Under the pieces are notes generated by a model. It did no database searches. It saw nothing but the letters and a program-made list of their open reading frames with translations, and had not been told where the DNA came from. This document shows positions 1 through 7,735 of a stretch of 16,580 bases of DNA, one piece after another. The DNA comes from an uncultured Ruminococcus sp. (lineage in GTDB: Bacteria > Bacillota > Clostridia > Oscillospirales > CAG-272): positions 1 to 16,580 of the forward strand of contig CACYWX010000026.1 of assembly GCA_902778205.1 (NCBI GenBank), written 5' to 3'. The first letter of the stretch is position 1, and the number at the start of each line of letters is the position of its first letter. The position numbers and the translations under genes were made by a program.

Positions 1-1
1 C

Positions 2-514
2 CGGGCCGAGCTGGTCTGCCGGTCCCAGATGCCCGCCATTGTGAAGTATCTCAGAGAGTTCGTGCCGGGCTTCGAGCGGTGCTACATCATCAGCGCGGGC
101 TCCATGATGGGCATCCGGGAGACCCGCCATTTCGAGGGGGAGAGGACCCTGACGGAGGACGACATTCTACGGGCCAGACAGTTCGACGACTGGGCGGTGA
201 GGGGTGCGCACTTCAATTTTGACGTCCACAACCTGGCCGGGGCCGGACTGGATCCCACAGGCGTCCAGCACGAATGGAAACAGCCCGCTGGCTATACGAT
301 CCCCTTCGGATGCCTGATCCCGAAGAACACCGAGGGTCTCCTGCTGTCCGGCCGGAACATCTCCGGGACCCATCTCGCCCACTCCAATTTCCGGGTCATG
401 CCCATCTGCGCCGGGATCGGAGCGGCGGCGGGAACGGCGGCGGCCATGGCGGCGGAGAACGGCGGTTACGTCCGGGACGTGGACGTACGGAAGCTGCAGG
501 AAAGGCTGATATAA
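2..514 (+). CDS. FAD-dependent oxidoreductase, C-terminal part (5' end outside window)
   Basis: An open frame enters from the left edge and ends at TAA 512-514, giving the last 170 residues of a longer protein. The motif GIRETR, followed later by a block reading IPFGCLIPKNTEGLLLSGR, then H-A-H-S-N-F-R-V-M-P and G-A-A-A-G-T-A-A-A, is the characteristic C-terminal half of the FAD_oxidored (PF12831) family; the GAAAGTAAA helix closes the FAD site. The N-terminal Rossmann motif is outside the window. Members are flavin-dependent oxidoreductases of mostly unknown substrate, often found in carbohydrate-use loci of gut bacteria. It lies 26 bases before the solute-binding lipoprotein gene on the same strand, so co-transcription is likely. 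The family call is confident; the substrate cannot be inferred. Confidence 0.85.
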   Translation, partial: RAELVCRSQMPAIVKYLREFVPGFERCYIISAGSMMGIRETRHFEGERTLTEDDILRARQFDDWAVRGAHFNFDVHNLAGAGLDPTGVQHEWKQPAGYTIPFGCLIPKNTEGLLLSGRNISGTHLAHSNFRVMPICAGIGAAAGTAAAMAAENGGYVRDVDVRKLQERLI

Positions 515-540
515 CCCCTCAACGAAAGGAGTCTGACGAT

Positions 541-2028
541 ATGAACAAACCTCTGCGTGTATTCATTTGTCTGCTGGCCGCCCTGACGGTCCTTCCCTCC
601 TGCTCGGGAAATGACGGAGGAGCCACGGAAACCGCAGGAGCCGATGCCGTCCCGGAGGCCGCAGCGGACGCCGCCGAAACCGACGCGCCTCCGGAGACCG
701 AACCCGGATATGATCCTCTTCCGGAAACGGATCTCGGAGGCCGGGAGCTGCGCATTTACAACTACGACGATTCCTGGCTCAGCTGGGTAGTGAACATCCT
801 CGATCCGGAGGAGCTGAACGGAGACGTGCTGAACGACGCCGTATGGAACCGCAACAACCAGCTGGAGGAGACCCTGCGCTGCGTGATCTCCGAGACCGCG
901 GACCGCAATCCCGCTGACAAGCTCCCGGCGCTGGTGAAGGCCGGAGACGCCGGGGCGGAGATCGTCATGCTGTACGACGAGACCATCGTGAATCAGTACC
1001 TGTCCGGCAATCTTCGCACCTGGGACGCCCTTCCCTACGTGGATTTCACGGAGCCCTGCTGGAGCTGGGACGCCACCCGGACCTTCGCAAGCGGCGGGAG
1101 GGTATATGCCGCCACGGGGGACTTCTCCCTGGCCCAGAGCACCCGGAGCTTCATCATGATGTTCAACAAGGACATGTACGCGAACCTGGGGCTGGGCACG
1201 CCGGAGGATCTGTATCAGACAGTCCGGGACGGCGCGTGGACCCTGGACCGGTACCTCTCCGACGCGGAAAAGGCGGTCCTGGATCTCAACGGAGACGGCG
1301 TCATGGATATGGAGGACCGGTACGGATGCGCCACCGCCATTAAGCTGTACTTCGGCTCCCTGGTGTCCGGCGCCGGGATCAAGTATGTGGACACCGACGC
1401 GGAGGGGAACGCCTGCTTCGCCATTCCCGGCAATGAGTACGCCCTGAACGTCATGTCCGACATCCTGAGCCGCCACAACGGGAACTACATCTTCAGACAG
1501 GTGGCAAACACGGTCCACGACGGAAGCGCCGAGGGCCAGCAGATGTTCATCGGGAACCACACCCTGTTCCAGGGCTCCTCCATGAAGGCCGTCTCCGTCT
1601 ACCGCGACATGGAGAGCGACATCGGCATCCTTCCCTTCCCGAAGTATTCGGAGGAGCAGACGGCCTATTACGCGCTGACCTCCGGAGGTACCATGGCCAC
1701 CCTCCCGGCGACGCTCCCCGACGAGCTCTGCGCCGACGTGGGCCTTCTGCTGGAGTCCATGTGCCGCCTGTCCCGGGAAACGGTCATCCCGGTCTACAAG
1801 GAGACCCTTCTGAAGTCCCGGTACGCAAGGGATCAGGGCTCCGCCGACATGCTGGACATCATTTTCGCCTCCGCGCTGTACGACATCGGGCTCTCCGTCA
1901 TCCCCTCCGACACCTATTATAAGTACATGGAGGTGTTCATGAACGGGACGGACACCTTCTCCTCCCTGACGCAGTCCATCACGAAGATGGTGAACAAGCA
2001 GCTGGACAAGCTGGCAAAGAAAGACTGA
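541..2028 (+). CDS. Extracellular solute-binding lipoprotein (ABC-type), orphan
   Basis: 495 residues. The start ATG 541 is fixed by the ribosome binding site AAAGGAG at 525-531 and by a lipoprotein signal peptide: K3, R6, a hydrophobic core, and lipobox L18-P-S-C21. The frame is open further upstream but there it overlaps the oxidoreductase gene and carries no signal. After Cys21 comes a low-complexity Ala/Glu/Thr/Pro linker (about 22-65), then an extracellular solute-binding fold. Residues 248-259 (DLNGDGVMDMED) form an EF-hand/dockerin-like calcium loop often seen in this kind of binding protein. A later stretch, SDIGILPFPKYSEEQ, is also typical of the family. No permease or ATPase gene is nearby. 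A second member lies at 3218-4699. The substrate is unknown; a sugar or oligosaccharide is a guess from context. TGA stop. Confidence 0.85.
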   Translation: MNKPLRVFICLLAALTVLPSCSGNDGGATETAGADAVPEAAADAAETDAPPETEPGYDPLPETDLGGRELRIYNYDDSWLSWVVNILDPEELNGDVLNDAVWNRNNQLEETLRCVISETADRNPADKLPALVKAGDAGAEIVMLYDETIVNQYLSGNLRTWDALPYVDFTEPCWSWDATRTFASGGRVYAATGDFSLAQSTRSFIMMFNKDMYANLGLGTPEDLYQTVRDGAWTLDRYLSDAEKAVLDLNGDGVMDMEDRYGCATAIKLYFGSLVSGAGIKYVDTDAEGNACFAIPGNEYALNVMSDILSRHNGNYIFRQVANTVHDGSAEGQQMFIGNHTLFQGSSMKAVSVYRDMESDIGILPFPKYSEEQTAYYALTSGGTMATLPATLPDELCADVGLLLESMCRLSRETVIPVYKETLLKSRYARDQGSADMLDIIFASALYDIGLSVIPSDTYYKYMEVFMNGTDTFSSLTQSITKMVNKQLDKLAKKD

Positions 2029-2036
2029 GGTATGCC

Positions 2037-3113
2037 ATGAGAATTCACAGCGATTTTCCGGGCGGCAACATCGTCGTGTCCGAAATCGGAGACGGCGTCG
2101 TCCGTCTGGAGCGGGATCTGCGGGACACGGAGGGGGACTGGTTCTACTGGGCCTTCTGCGCCGAGGACACCGCGTCCCTGGCCGGGGAGACCGTCACCTT
2201 TCTCTTCCCCTCCTCCTGCCGGGTGAGCCGGTTCGGAGCTGCCGTCAGCCACGACCTCGCTCACTGGAGCTGGACGGAGAGCGGCTCGGGGGACCGGTTC
2301 ACCTACACCTTCTCTGAGGGGGAGGATCAGTTGTATTTCGCCCATCACATGCTGTACGATCCGCTCCGCTTCGACGATCTGTGCCGGAGGAACGGTCTGA
2401 GGAGGGAGGTCTTCTGCTCCTCCGTAAAGGGACGTCCTCTTCCCGCCGTCCGCTTCGGACACGGGGACAAATGGATCCTTCTGACTGCCCGGCACCACGC
2501 CTGTGAATCCACGGGGAGCTACGTACTGGAAGCCGTGACGGAGACCCTGCTTGAGGATCTGCCGGAGGGATACTCCGTCCTCGCCGTGCCCTTCGTGGAC
2601 TACGACGGGGTACTGGACGGGGATCAGGGCAAGAACCGGAGGCCCCACGACCACAACCGGGACTACACGGACGCGCCGGTTTACGAGGTCATCCGGGAAC
2701 TGATCGCCTTCGGGAAAACCCACGACCTGCGGTACAGCTTCGACTTCCACTCGCCCTGGCACATGGGGGAGCAGAACGACTACGTGTTCTTCAGCCGGTC
2801 CACGGAGGCCATGGAGCCCTTCACGGACCGCTTCGGGGAAATCATGAAGCGGGAAACGGCCGGGAACGCCCTGAAATACACCGGGGCCTGGGACGTGGGA
2901 CCAAATGAGATGTGGAACGACGAGACCAGCCCCAACTCCAAGAACTATTTCAGCAAACAGCCCTCCGTGCGCCTGTCCGTCACCATGGAGACCCCCTACT
3001 TCGGGGTGGAGGACGGAAACGGGAAGATCTCACAGGAATCCATGGGAGAGCTGGGACGCGCCTTCGGCCGGAGCGTCGCCGCGTACATCCGGGAAACGGA
3101 GTGCGGGATATAA
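2037..3113 (+). CDS. M14-family zinc carboxypeptidase-like protein, cytoplasmic
   Basis: 358 residues with no signal peptide or membrane segment. Start ATG 2037 lies 8 bases after the upstream stop; TGAGG at 2026-2030, overlapping that stop, serves as ribosome binding site and suggests translational coupling. An N-terminal beta-rich domain (about 1-125) precedes the peptidase domain, as in cytosolic carboxypeptidase-like M14 proteins. Visible active-site elements are the zinc ligands H154 and E157 in HHACE, the third ligand H238 in DFHSPWH, the substrate-carboxylate motif N207-R208 in DHNRDY, and the catalytic glutamate E318 in TMETP. By manual alignment the usual arginine of the DGVxxGxxR block is a glycine (G198), although R201 and R202 are close. 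The expected activity is removal of a C-terminal residue from a peptide or modified amino acid; the substrate is unknown. Last gene of its operon. Confidence 0.87.
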   Translation: MRIHSDFPGGNIVVSEIGDGVVRLERDLRDTEGDWFYWAFCAEDTASLAGETVTFLFPSSCRVSRFGAAVSHDLAHWSWTESGSGDRFTYTFSEGEDQLYFAHHMLYDPLRFDDLCRRNGLRREVFCSSVKGRPLPAVRFGHGDKWILLTARHHACESTGSYVLEAVTETLLEDLPEGYSVLAVPFVDYDGVLDGDQGKNRRPHDHNRDYTDAPVYEVIRELIAFGKTHDLRYSFDFHSPWHMGEQNDYVFFSRSTEAMEPFTDRFGEIMKRETAGNALKYTGAWDVGPNEMWNDETSPNSKNYFSKQPSVRLSVTMETPYFGVEDGNGKISQESMGELGRAFGRSVAAYIRETECGI

Positions 3114-3151
3114 GGGGAGAATCCATCCCGGCTTGTCGGACAAAGCAAAAC

Positions 3152-3190
3152 AGAGCGGTCTCTGCGAAAGAACAGAGCCGCTCTTTATTT
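3152..3190. terminator. Bidirectional rho-independent terminator between convergent operons
   Basis: AGAGCGGTCTCTG (3152-3164) pairs with CAGAGCCGCTCT (3173-3184), a 12-bp stem with one bulged T and an 8-base loop. TTTATTT follows on the plus strand. Read on the minus strand, the stem is followed by GTTTTG (3146-3151), so it can also end the minus-strand operon that stops at 3218. Confidence 0.88.
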
Positions 3191-3217
3191 ATGCCGTTAT
3201 TCGGTTGTGCAGACACC

Positions 3218-4699
3218 TTACGGCGCGGATTCCGCCTTGTTCAGACTCTTGTAGAACGTCTTGATGGTGGAGGCGGCGGCCTTTTCGTTCTTCGCGTAGA
3301 AGGAGGAGAAATCGGCGTTTTTGTTGTTCACGACCTCGTTGCCCAAAGTGTAGAACAGGGCGTTGAAGCCGCTTGAGAAGCCGAAGTAGTTGCCGCCGAT
3401 CTCGTAGGCGACGGTGTCGAAAAGAAGGTCCATCATGGCGACGGTGTCCGTATCCCGGGCCAGCTTCCCGGCCAGAAGCACGTCGTAGTAGGCCGGAATG
3501 ACGGTGTCCGCACTCTCATAAGCCAGAAGCTCGATCACCGCGCCTACCATGTCCGGATCGGCGATGGACGCGGGAACGCCCATCAGTCCGCCCCAGTCCA
3601 GAGAGATGTAGTTCTCCTGGGCGGCGTCGAACTTGGGATAGGGCAGGATCCCCAGGTCGAATTCCGTATCCCGGAAATGGACCGCCCCCGCAATGGAGCC
3701 CAGGTCGAAGAGGATATTCCCCTGGGAGAACATCTCGACTCCTCCCTGCGCCCCGGGGATCTGGACGACGCCGGGCGTGTTCACCGCCCCGTAGAGCTTC
3801 TCCACGATGGAGATCATCCGCTCCGTGTTCATGTCCAGAACCACGTGCCCGTCCCCGTCCCGGCTGGTCATGTACTGGCCGCATCCGGTGACGAAGCTGG
3901 TATAGCAGGAGGCGTCGTTGGCGATCATGCCGGCTGTGTCGTCCGAATCGAACGCGCCGTCCCCGTTTCTGTCCTCCGTGACGGCTTCCGCCAGGGTGAG
4001 CATGCGGTCCAGCGTCCATTCGCCCTCGTAGACCAGTCCGTAGGGATTGTCCATCTGATACCGGTTTACCATGTCCTTGTTGAAGTATATGCAGTATGGC
4101 CCCGGGATCATGTAGTCGTTCACGCCGTAATAGGTCTTCTCTCCCAGCCGCAGCATGTCGGTCATGGTCTGGTTCCACCAGGAGGCGGAGAGATCGATGT
4201 TCGGCAGCTCGTCCAGATTGAAGAGGTAACTGCCCGTGGCCATTTCGGCGATGCCCTGGATGCAGTGGAACAGGCCCATCTGATAGGCGTCATCCCCGGC
4301 CTGCACGGAGCGCTTGACGGCGTCCACCACCTCGGCGATGTACCCGACGTCCTCCTGACCGATGGTGACGTTGAGGGCGTCCTCCACCCGGAGTTTCCTC
4401 TCGAAAATGGCGTCGTTCATGCTGTCCCCGGTCTGCTCGTCCGCGAAGAAATAGTAGACGTATCCGGCCCATGCGGGGTACGCGGCGGTGAAGGTCGCGC
4501 CGGCGAAATCCGAATCCGGGACCTTGTGCCGGGGGCGGGTCTCCTCCGGTTCCGGCTCCGTCTCTGCGGGCGTCACGGAAGCGGAACCTTCGGCGGATGC
4601 GGTGCCGGACGTCTCATCCTCTCCCGCTCCTCCGTCCGCGCAGGATGCCAGGGCGGAAAGGATCAGAAGAAGGGCCATAAATAATGCCGTTTTTTTCAT
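3218..4699 (-). CDS. Extracellular solute-binding lipoprotein (ABC-type), second paralogue-type protein
   Basis: 493 residues. The start at 4699 is set by AAAGGAGG (complement of 4706-4713) and by a textbook lipoprotein signal, MKKTALF then a hydrophobic core and lipobox L17-A-S-C20. A longer in-frame reading up to 4822 would overlap the URO-D-like gene and has no signal. A Glu/Pro/Thr-rich linker (about 21-58) tethers the binding domain. Residues 243-254 (DRNGDGAFDSDD) form a calcium-loop motif like the one in the lipoprotein at 541-2028. The C-terminal halves of the two share the phrases DLGILPYPKF / DIGILPFPKY and a VIPAYYDVLLAGKLARD / VIPVYKETLLKSRYARD pair, so they are distant homologues. 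It is downstream of the URO-D-like gene (58-base gap). The ligand is unknown and no permease is in the window. Confidence 0.86.
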   Translation of the reverse strand: MKKTALFMALLLILSALASCADGGAGEDETSGTASAEGSASVTPAETEPEPEETRPRHKVPDSDFAGATFTAAYPAWAGYVYYFFADEQTGDSMNDAIFERKLRVEDALNVTIGQEDVGYIAEVVDAVKRSVQAGDDAYQMGLFHCIQGIAEMATGSYLFNLDELPNIDLSASWWNQTMTDMLRLGEKTYYGVNDYMIPGPYCIYFNKDMVNRYQMDNPYGLVYEGEWTLDRMLTLAEAVTEDRNGDGAFDSDDTAGMIANDASCYTSFVTGCGQYMTSRDGDGHVVLDMNTERMISIVEKLYGAVNTPGVVQIPGAQGGVEMFSQGNILFDLGSIAGAVHFRDTEFDLGILPYPKFDAAQENYISLDWGGLMGVPASIADPDMVGAVIELLAYESADTVIPAYYDVLLAGKLARDTDTVAMMDLLFDTVAYEIGGNYFGFSSGFNALFYTLGNEVVNNKNADFSSFYAKNEKAAASTIKTFYKSLNKAESAP

Positions 4700-4757
4700 G
4701 ATCTGCCTCCTTTGGTGCTGAAATGCCTGTGAATGGTTCATGCAGGGCGGTCCGGCG

Positions 4758-5996
4758 TTACGGCCTCCAGTATTCCTCCACGCACTCCTTCGCGATCTCC
4801 ACGTACCGGCGGCCCCGTTCATAGTCGCCGTAGATGGTCCCGACCTCGCGCTGGGCCACCTCCAGCAGGCATCCGGAGGCGGCGGTGAACACGCCCCTGA
4901 AATACTGCCTCAGAGCGTCCTCGTCCAGCGGTCCCCGGTTGGTCACATATTCGGCACGGGGCTTGCTGTAGTAGACGATGTCCGTGCCCCGGAGATATTC
5001 TCCCACCAGAGGCTCGTTGTTGAAGGGGGACACCGACAGCTTTCTGAGGTTCTTCCATTTGGAGAGGTAGTCCGGGAAGATGGCGTCCACCCGCTCGCAG
5101 CAGCCGTAGCTCAGAAGGCCGTACCGCCTCACCAGCCTGTCCTGATAGGGAAAGACGAACTCCCCGAAGGTCTCCGGCGACACGGCGGTGGTCTCCTGGG
5201 ATTCCAGAAAGCCCCAGACGTCCGTAGTCCTCTCCGCCCGGTCCGCGGGGAGCTCGTGGTTGAAGGCGAAGCTCTCCTGGGAGACGGGGCTGATGCCGCA
5301 GGTGGGGAGCAGGAGTCCTTCCCGCTCCAGATAGTCGTAAAAGTCCTCGTAGACCTTCGTGGCCCGGCCCATGACCCGGTGCAGGGCCTCCGGCGCGTCG
5401 TAGATGGCCATGTAGAGGTTCTCCATCCCCATGAGATGCACCAGAGGATTGGTGATGGCTCCGGTCAGGTTGGGCATCACCATCCGGGGAGGCAGGATGT
5501 CGCCGAAGATCTCCCCGAGGTCCTCCATCCGACGCCGGGTCCCCTCGGGATCGGCCCGGAAGCCGCCCTTCCCCAGCTTTTCCTCCTCGGTCTCCAGGTC
5601 CTCGATCACAGGGTTAATGTGGAACCCCTTTCCGTGAGGGGTGCGCGTGATGTCCGCGTGGAGGTCGAAGGGCCAGGCCCACGCGCTGAGATTCACGTCG
5701 CAGGTGGGGGAGATCGGGGTGTCGTCGTCGAACAGCTCCCGTCCCACCAGGGTGGACAAGAGGCCGTACTCAATGCCCCTTGCCTCCTCTCCCTCGCATT
5801 CCATCCGGGGCGTGATCACCTCGTCGGGAAAATTCGAGAACAGCAGGCGCACCGTGGGCGATTCTCTCCGTCCCGCAGCCAGCGCCTCCCATTTTCCGAG
5901 GATCACGGCGTTCTTTTCGGACCGTGCGTATTCCAGCTGCTTCTTCGCCAGAGCCCGGAGCCGTTCCCGGTCCTTCGGCAGTAAGGCTTCCTTCAT
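4758..5996 (-). CDS. Uroporphyrinogen decarboxylase-like (URO-D / MtaA-type methyltransferase fold) protein
   Basis: 412 residues. Start 5996 is supported by AGGGAG (complement of 6004-6009), 7 bases upstream. The protein lacks a signal peptide and is cytoplasmic. The C-terminal two thirds resemble the URO-D superfamily, in particular the branch related to corrinoid-dependent methyltransferases rather than haem synthesis. Visible marks are a NLTGAITNP block near 176-184, the acidic helix around 200-225, and the motif SYGCCERVD at 296-304 with adjacent cysteines C299 and C300, followed by NLRKLSVSPF (316-325). In methyltransferase relatives the equivalent region carries metal-binding residues; whether C299/C300 bind zinc here is inference. 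No corrinoid protein or haem gene is nearby, so true HemE function is unlikely. Promoter at 6035-6064; co-transcribed with the downstream lipoprotein. Family call firm, function unknown. Confidence 0.8.
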   Translation of the reverse strand: MKEALLPKDRERLRALAKKQLEYARSEKNAVILGKWEALAAGRRESPTVRLLFSNFPDEVITPRMECEGEEARGIEYGLLSTLVGRELFDDDTPISPTCDVNLSAWAWPFDLHADITRTPHGKGFHINPVIEDLETEEEKLGKGGFRADPEGTRRRMEDLGEIFGDILPPRMVMPNLTGAITNPLVHLMGMENLYMAIYDAPEALHRVMGRATKVYEDFYDYLEREGLLLPTCGISPVSQESFAFNHELPADRAERTTDVWGFLESQETTAVSPETFGEFVFPYQDRLVRRYGLLSYGCCERVDAIFPDYLSKWKNLRKLSVSPFNNEPLVGEYLRGTDIVYYSKPRAEYVTNRGPLDEDALRQYFRGVFTAASGCLLEVAQREVGTIYGDYERGRRYVEIAKECVEEYWRP

Positions 5997-6034
5997 GATG
6001 CTTCTCCCTTTCCTGTCGTATTGTTCCCGATTCC

Positions 6035-6064
6035 ATCATACCACGGTCGGGGAGGTCCTGTCAA
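6035..6064 (-). promoter_or_regulatory. Sigma-70-type promoter of the URO-D-like / lipoprotein operon
   Basis: Reading the minus strand, a perfect -35 TTGACA (complement of 6059-6064) is followed by an 18-base spacer and -10 TATGAT (complement of 6035-6040), preceded by the extended -10 dinucleotide as TGG-TATGAT. Transcription would begin near 6028, leaving a leader of about 30 bases that contains the ribosome binding site. Confidence 0.85.
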
Positions 6065-6204
6065 GAGGAAAACGACCCTCTCCCCGCAGGGAAAAGGCCG
6101 CTTTCCCGATCCGCCCGTCCTCCGCGGGAGTCGCCCTGTCCCCCGGCGTTTCTTTTTCCCCCGACGGATTGTCCTTTTTTTCACAACTTGTTATCCGGAA
6201 TGTC

Positions 6205-6234
6205 TTGAATTGCGCCTGCCCGGTCTGGTATCAT
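6205..6234 (+). promoter_or_regulatory. Sigma-70-type promoter of the kinase gene
   Basis: TTGAAT (6205-6210), an 18-base spacer and TATCAT (6229-6234), again with an extended TGG in front of the -10 box. The predicted transcription start is near 6241, about 115 bases before the kinase start codon. Confidence 0.72.
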
Positions 6235-6357
6235 AGCCTTGCCCTCTCCCCGTCCTTCCGCGTTCCGCTGCTTTGAAGGACGTTTCGGGCGTCGGAAAAA
6301 GGGCCCCTTTGAAGACCTGCTCCGCGGGGACTGATTTTGATCGAGGTTTCATGTCCT

Positions 6358-7533
6358 ATGCTTTGTGAAGAAAGATTTCAGCAATTCTACGGCCGCGCGC
6401 CGGAGGGCGTGTCCTTCTGCCCCTACCGGATCTGCCCGCTGGGGGCGCAGGTCGACCACAATCTCGGAAAGATCACCGGGCTGGCCATCGACAAGGGCAT
6501 TTACATCGCCTGCAGTCCCGCGCAGAACGGCGTGATCGAGCTGGCGTCCCTGCAGTTCGGCAAGAGAGCGCAGTGGCACGTCTCCTCCACCCCGGAGGTA
6601 AAGCAGAACGACTGGGCGGACTATCTGCGCGGCGCCGTCATCGAGCTGGCGAAGCGGTTTCCGCTGCAGGTCGGACTGTCCGGCGTCATCGAGGGAACGC
6701 TCCCCATCGGCGGGCTGTCCTCCTCCGCGGCGGTGATTATCTCGTTCCTCTCCGCCCTGTGCCGGGTCAACGGGATCCATCCCGCGGCGCGCGACATCAT
6801 CCTGACCGCCCTTGCCGCCGAGAACAACTATGTGGGCGTCTCCTGCGGCAAGCTGGATCAGAGCTGCGAGGTCTATTCCAAAAAGGACCACCTGCTCTAT
6901 CTGGACACGAAGGACGATTCCTATGAGCTGATCCCCCAAAACCCGAACATGAAGCCCTGTGAGATCCTGATCTTCTTCTCCGGCATCGAGCGGACCCTGG
7001 CCGGATCCGGGTACAACATGCGCGTGGACGAGCTGAAAAGCGCGGCGTACGCCCTCAAGGCCTTCTCCGGCATGGAATACGGAAGGTTCAACGAAACGGT
7101 TCTCCGGGACGTGCCCCGGGAGGTATACGAGGAGTACAGGGACCGGCTCCCCGAAAACTGGGCCAAGCGGGCCGAGCACTGGTACACGGAATACGACCGC
7201 GTGGAGGCGGGAGCCGAGGCATGGCGGCGGGGCGACATCGAGGAATACGGCCGGCTGTCCTTTGAGAGCGGACGATCCTCCATCTATAACTGGGAAACCG
7301 GTTCTCCCGAGCTGAAAACGCTCTACGAGATCATGACCCGCACGGACGGGATTTACGGCGGTCGGTTTTCCGGCGCGGGCTTCAAGGGCTGCTGCATGGC
7401 TCTGGCGGATCCGGCGTTCGAGGAGAGCATCCTCGAAAAGGTGGAACGGGAGTACCTCGCGGCATTCCCGGCCCTCGAGGGAAAGTACAGCGCGCACGTC
7501 TGTCACAGCGCGGACGGCGTGCGGCTGCCCTGA
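6358..7533 (+). CDS. GHMP sugar kinase, galacturonokinase-like (galactokinase superfamily)
   Basis: 391 residues from ATG 6358; GAGG at 6343-6346 is an acceptable if somewhat distant ribosome binding site, and an in-frame TTG at 6337 is an alternative that adds seven residues. All three GHMP motifs are present: motif 1 YRICPLGAQVDHN (23-35), motif 2 PIGGLSSSAA (116-125), motif 3 GGRFSGAGFKGCC (334-346). The galactokinase catalytic Asp is D167 in GKLDQ. Motif 1 differs from the galactokinase form RVNLIGEHTDY: the sugar O6-contacting Glu is Ala30 and the His is Gln31. The forms RICPLGA-D-H, GYNMRV, AKRAEH and FSGAGFKGCC match what I recall of plant galacturonokinase. The likely reaction is ATP-dependent C1 phosphorylation of D-galacturonate or a related sugar in the cytoplasm. 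A monocistronic gene with its own promoter and terminator. Kinase family near certain; the substrate is inferred. Confidence 0.85.
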   Translation: MLCEERFQQFYGRAPEGVSFCPYRICPLGAQVDHNLGKITGLAIDKGIYIACSPAQNGVIELASLQFGKRAQWHVSSTPEVKQNDWADYLRGAVIELAKRFPLQVGLSGVIEGTLPIGGLSSSAAVIISFLSALCRVNGIHPAARDIILTALAAENNYVGVSCGKLDQSCEVYSKKDHLLYLDTKDDSYELIPQNPNMKPCEILIFFSGIERTLAGSGYNMRVDELKSAAYALKAFSGMEYGRFNETVLRDVPREVYEEYRDRLPENWAKRAEHWYTEYDRVEAGAEAWRRGDIEEYGRLSFESGRSSIYNWETGSPELKTLYEIMTRTDGIYGGRFSGAGFKGCCMALADPAFEESILEKVEREYLAAFPALEGKYSAHVCHSADGVRLP

Positions 7534-7643
7534 AAAATCCGATTCCGCGGCGGGCTGTCCGGACCGTCTTTCCCTCCGACGGAGAACTCCCACGCGGGTT
7601 CAGACGGCTTGCGGAGCAATAACGGGCATGATCGGAATAATCC

Positions 7644-7698
7644 GACAGGGATGCCGCATGGACTCCCCCAAAGGAGACGCGGCATCCCTGTCATTTTT
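7644..7698 (+). terminator. Strong rho-independent terminator after the kinase gene
   Basis: GACAGGGATGCCGC (7644-7657) pairs perfectly with GCGGCATCCCTGTC (7679-7692), a 14-bp stem whose 21-base loop holds a small CTCC/GGAG inner helix, followed by ATTTTT. It lies about 110 bases past the kinase stop, between convergent genes. In the minus direction there is no T-run after the stem, so its effect on the operon ending at 7736 is uncertain. Confidence 0.88.
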
Positions 7699-7735
7699 GT
7701 CGGCAGTCCCTGTCCGTCCGCTCCGGCGGGGACCG

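Larger units (their letters stand above)
5997..6357. other. Divergent intergenic region carrying two back-to-back promoters
   Basis: 361 bases separate the URO-D-like gene (minus) from the kinase gene (plus). The region holds one promoter for each direction (listed separately), a pyrimidine-rich stretch at about 6100-6180 on the plus strand, and a kinase leader of about 115 bases. The leader contains a perfect 13-base palindrome, AAAGGG-C-CCCTTT at 6298-6310. I see no credible coding sequence here. Confidence 0.7.

Noticed and set aside
274..540. Longer N-terminus for the first solute-binding lipoprotein
   Set aside because: The frame is open upstream, but it overlaps the oxidoreductase gene; the ribosome binding site and signal peptide place the start at 541.
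4740..5984. Plus-strand open frame of about 414 codons opposite the URO-D-like gene
   Set aside because: It is the antisense of a well-supported gene in GC-rich DNA, and its His/Val/Gly/Leu-rich product matches no family I know. The same holds for 466-1560 (-), 3677-4684 (+), 6349-7593 (-), 9986-11245 (+), 12971-14272 (+) and 14993-16375 (+).
4758..5996. Haem biosynthesis hemE
   Set aside because: The motifs and the lipoprotein neighbour fit the uncharacterised methyltransferase-like branch better, and no haem gene is nearby.
6358..7533. Plain galactokinase (galK) annotation
   Set aside because: The overall fold fits, but motif 1 lacks the Glu-His pair of galactokinases and no Leloir-pathway gene is adjacent, so no galK symbol is given.
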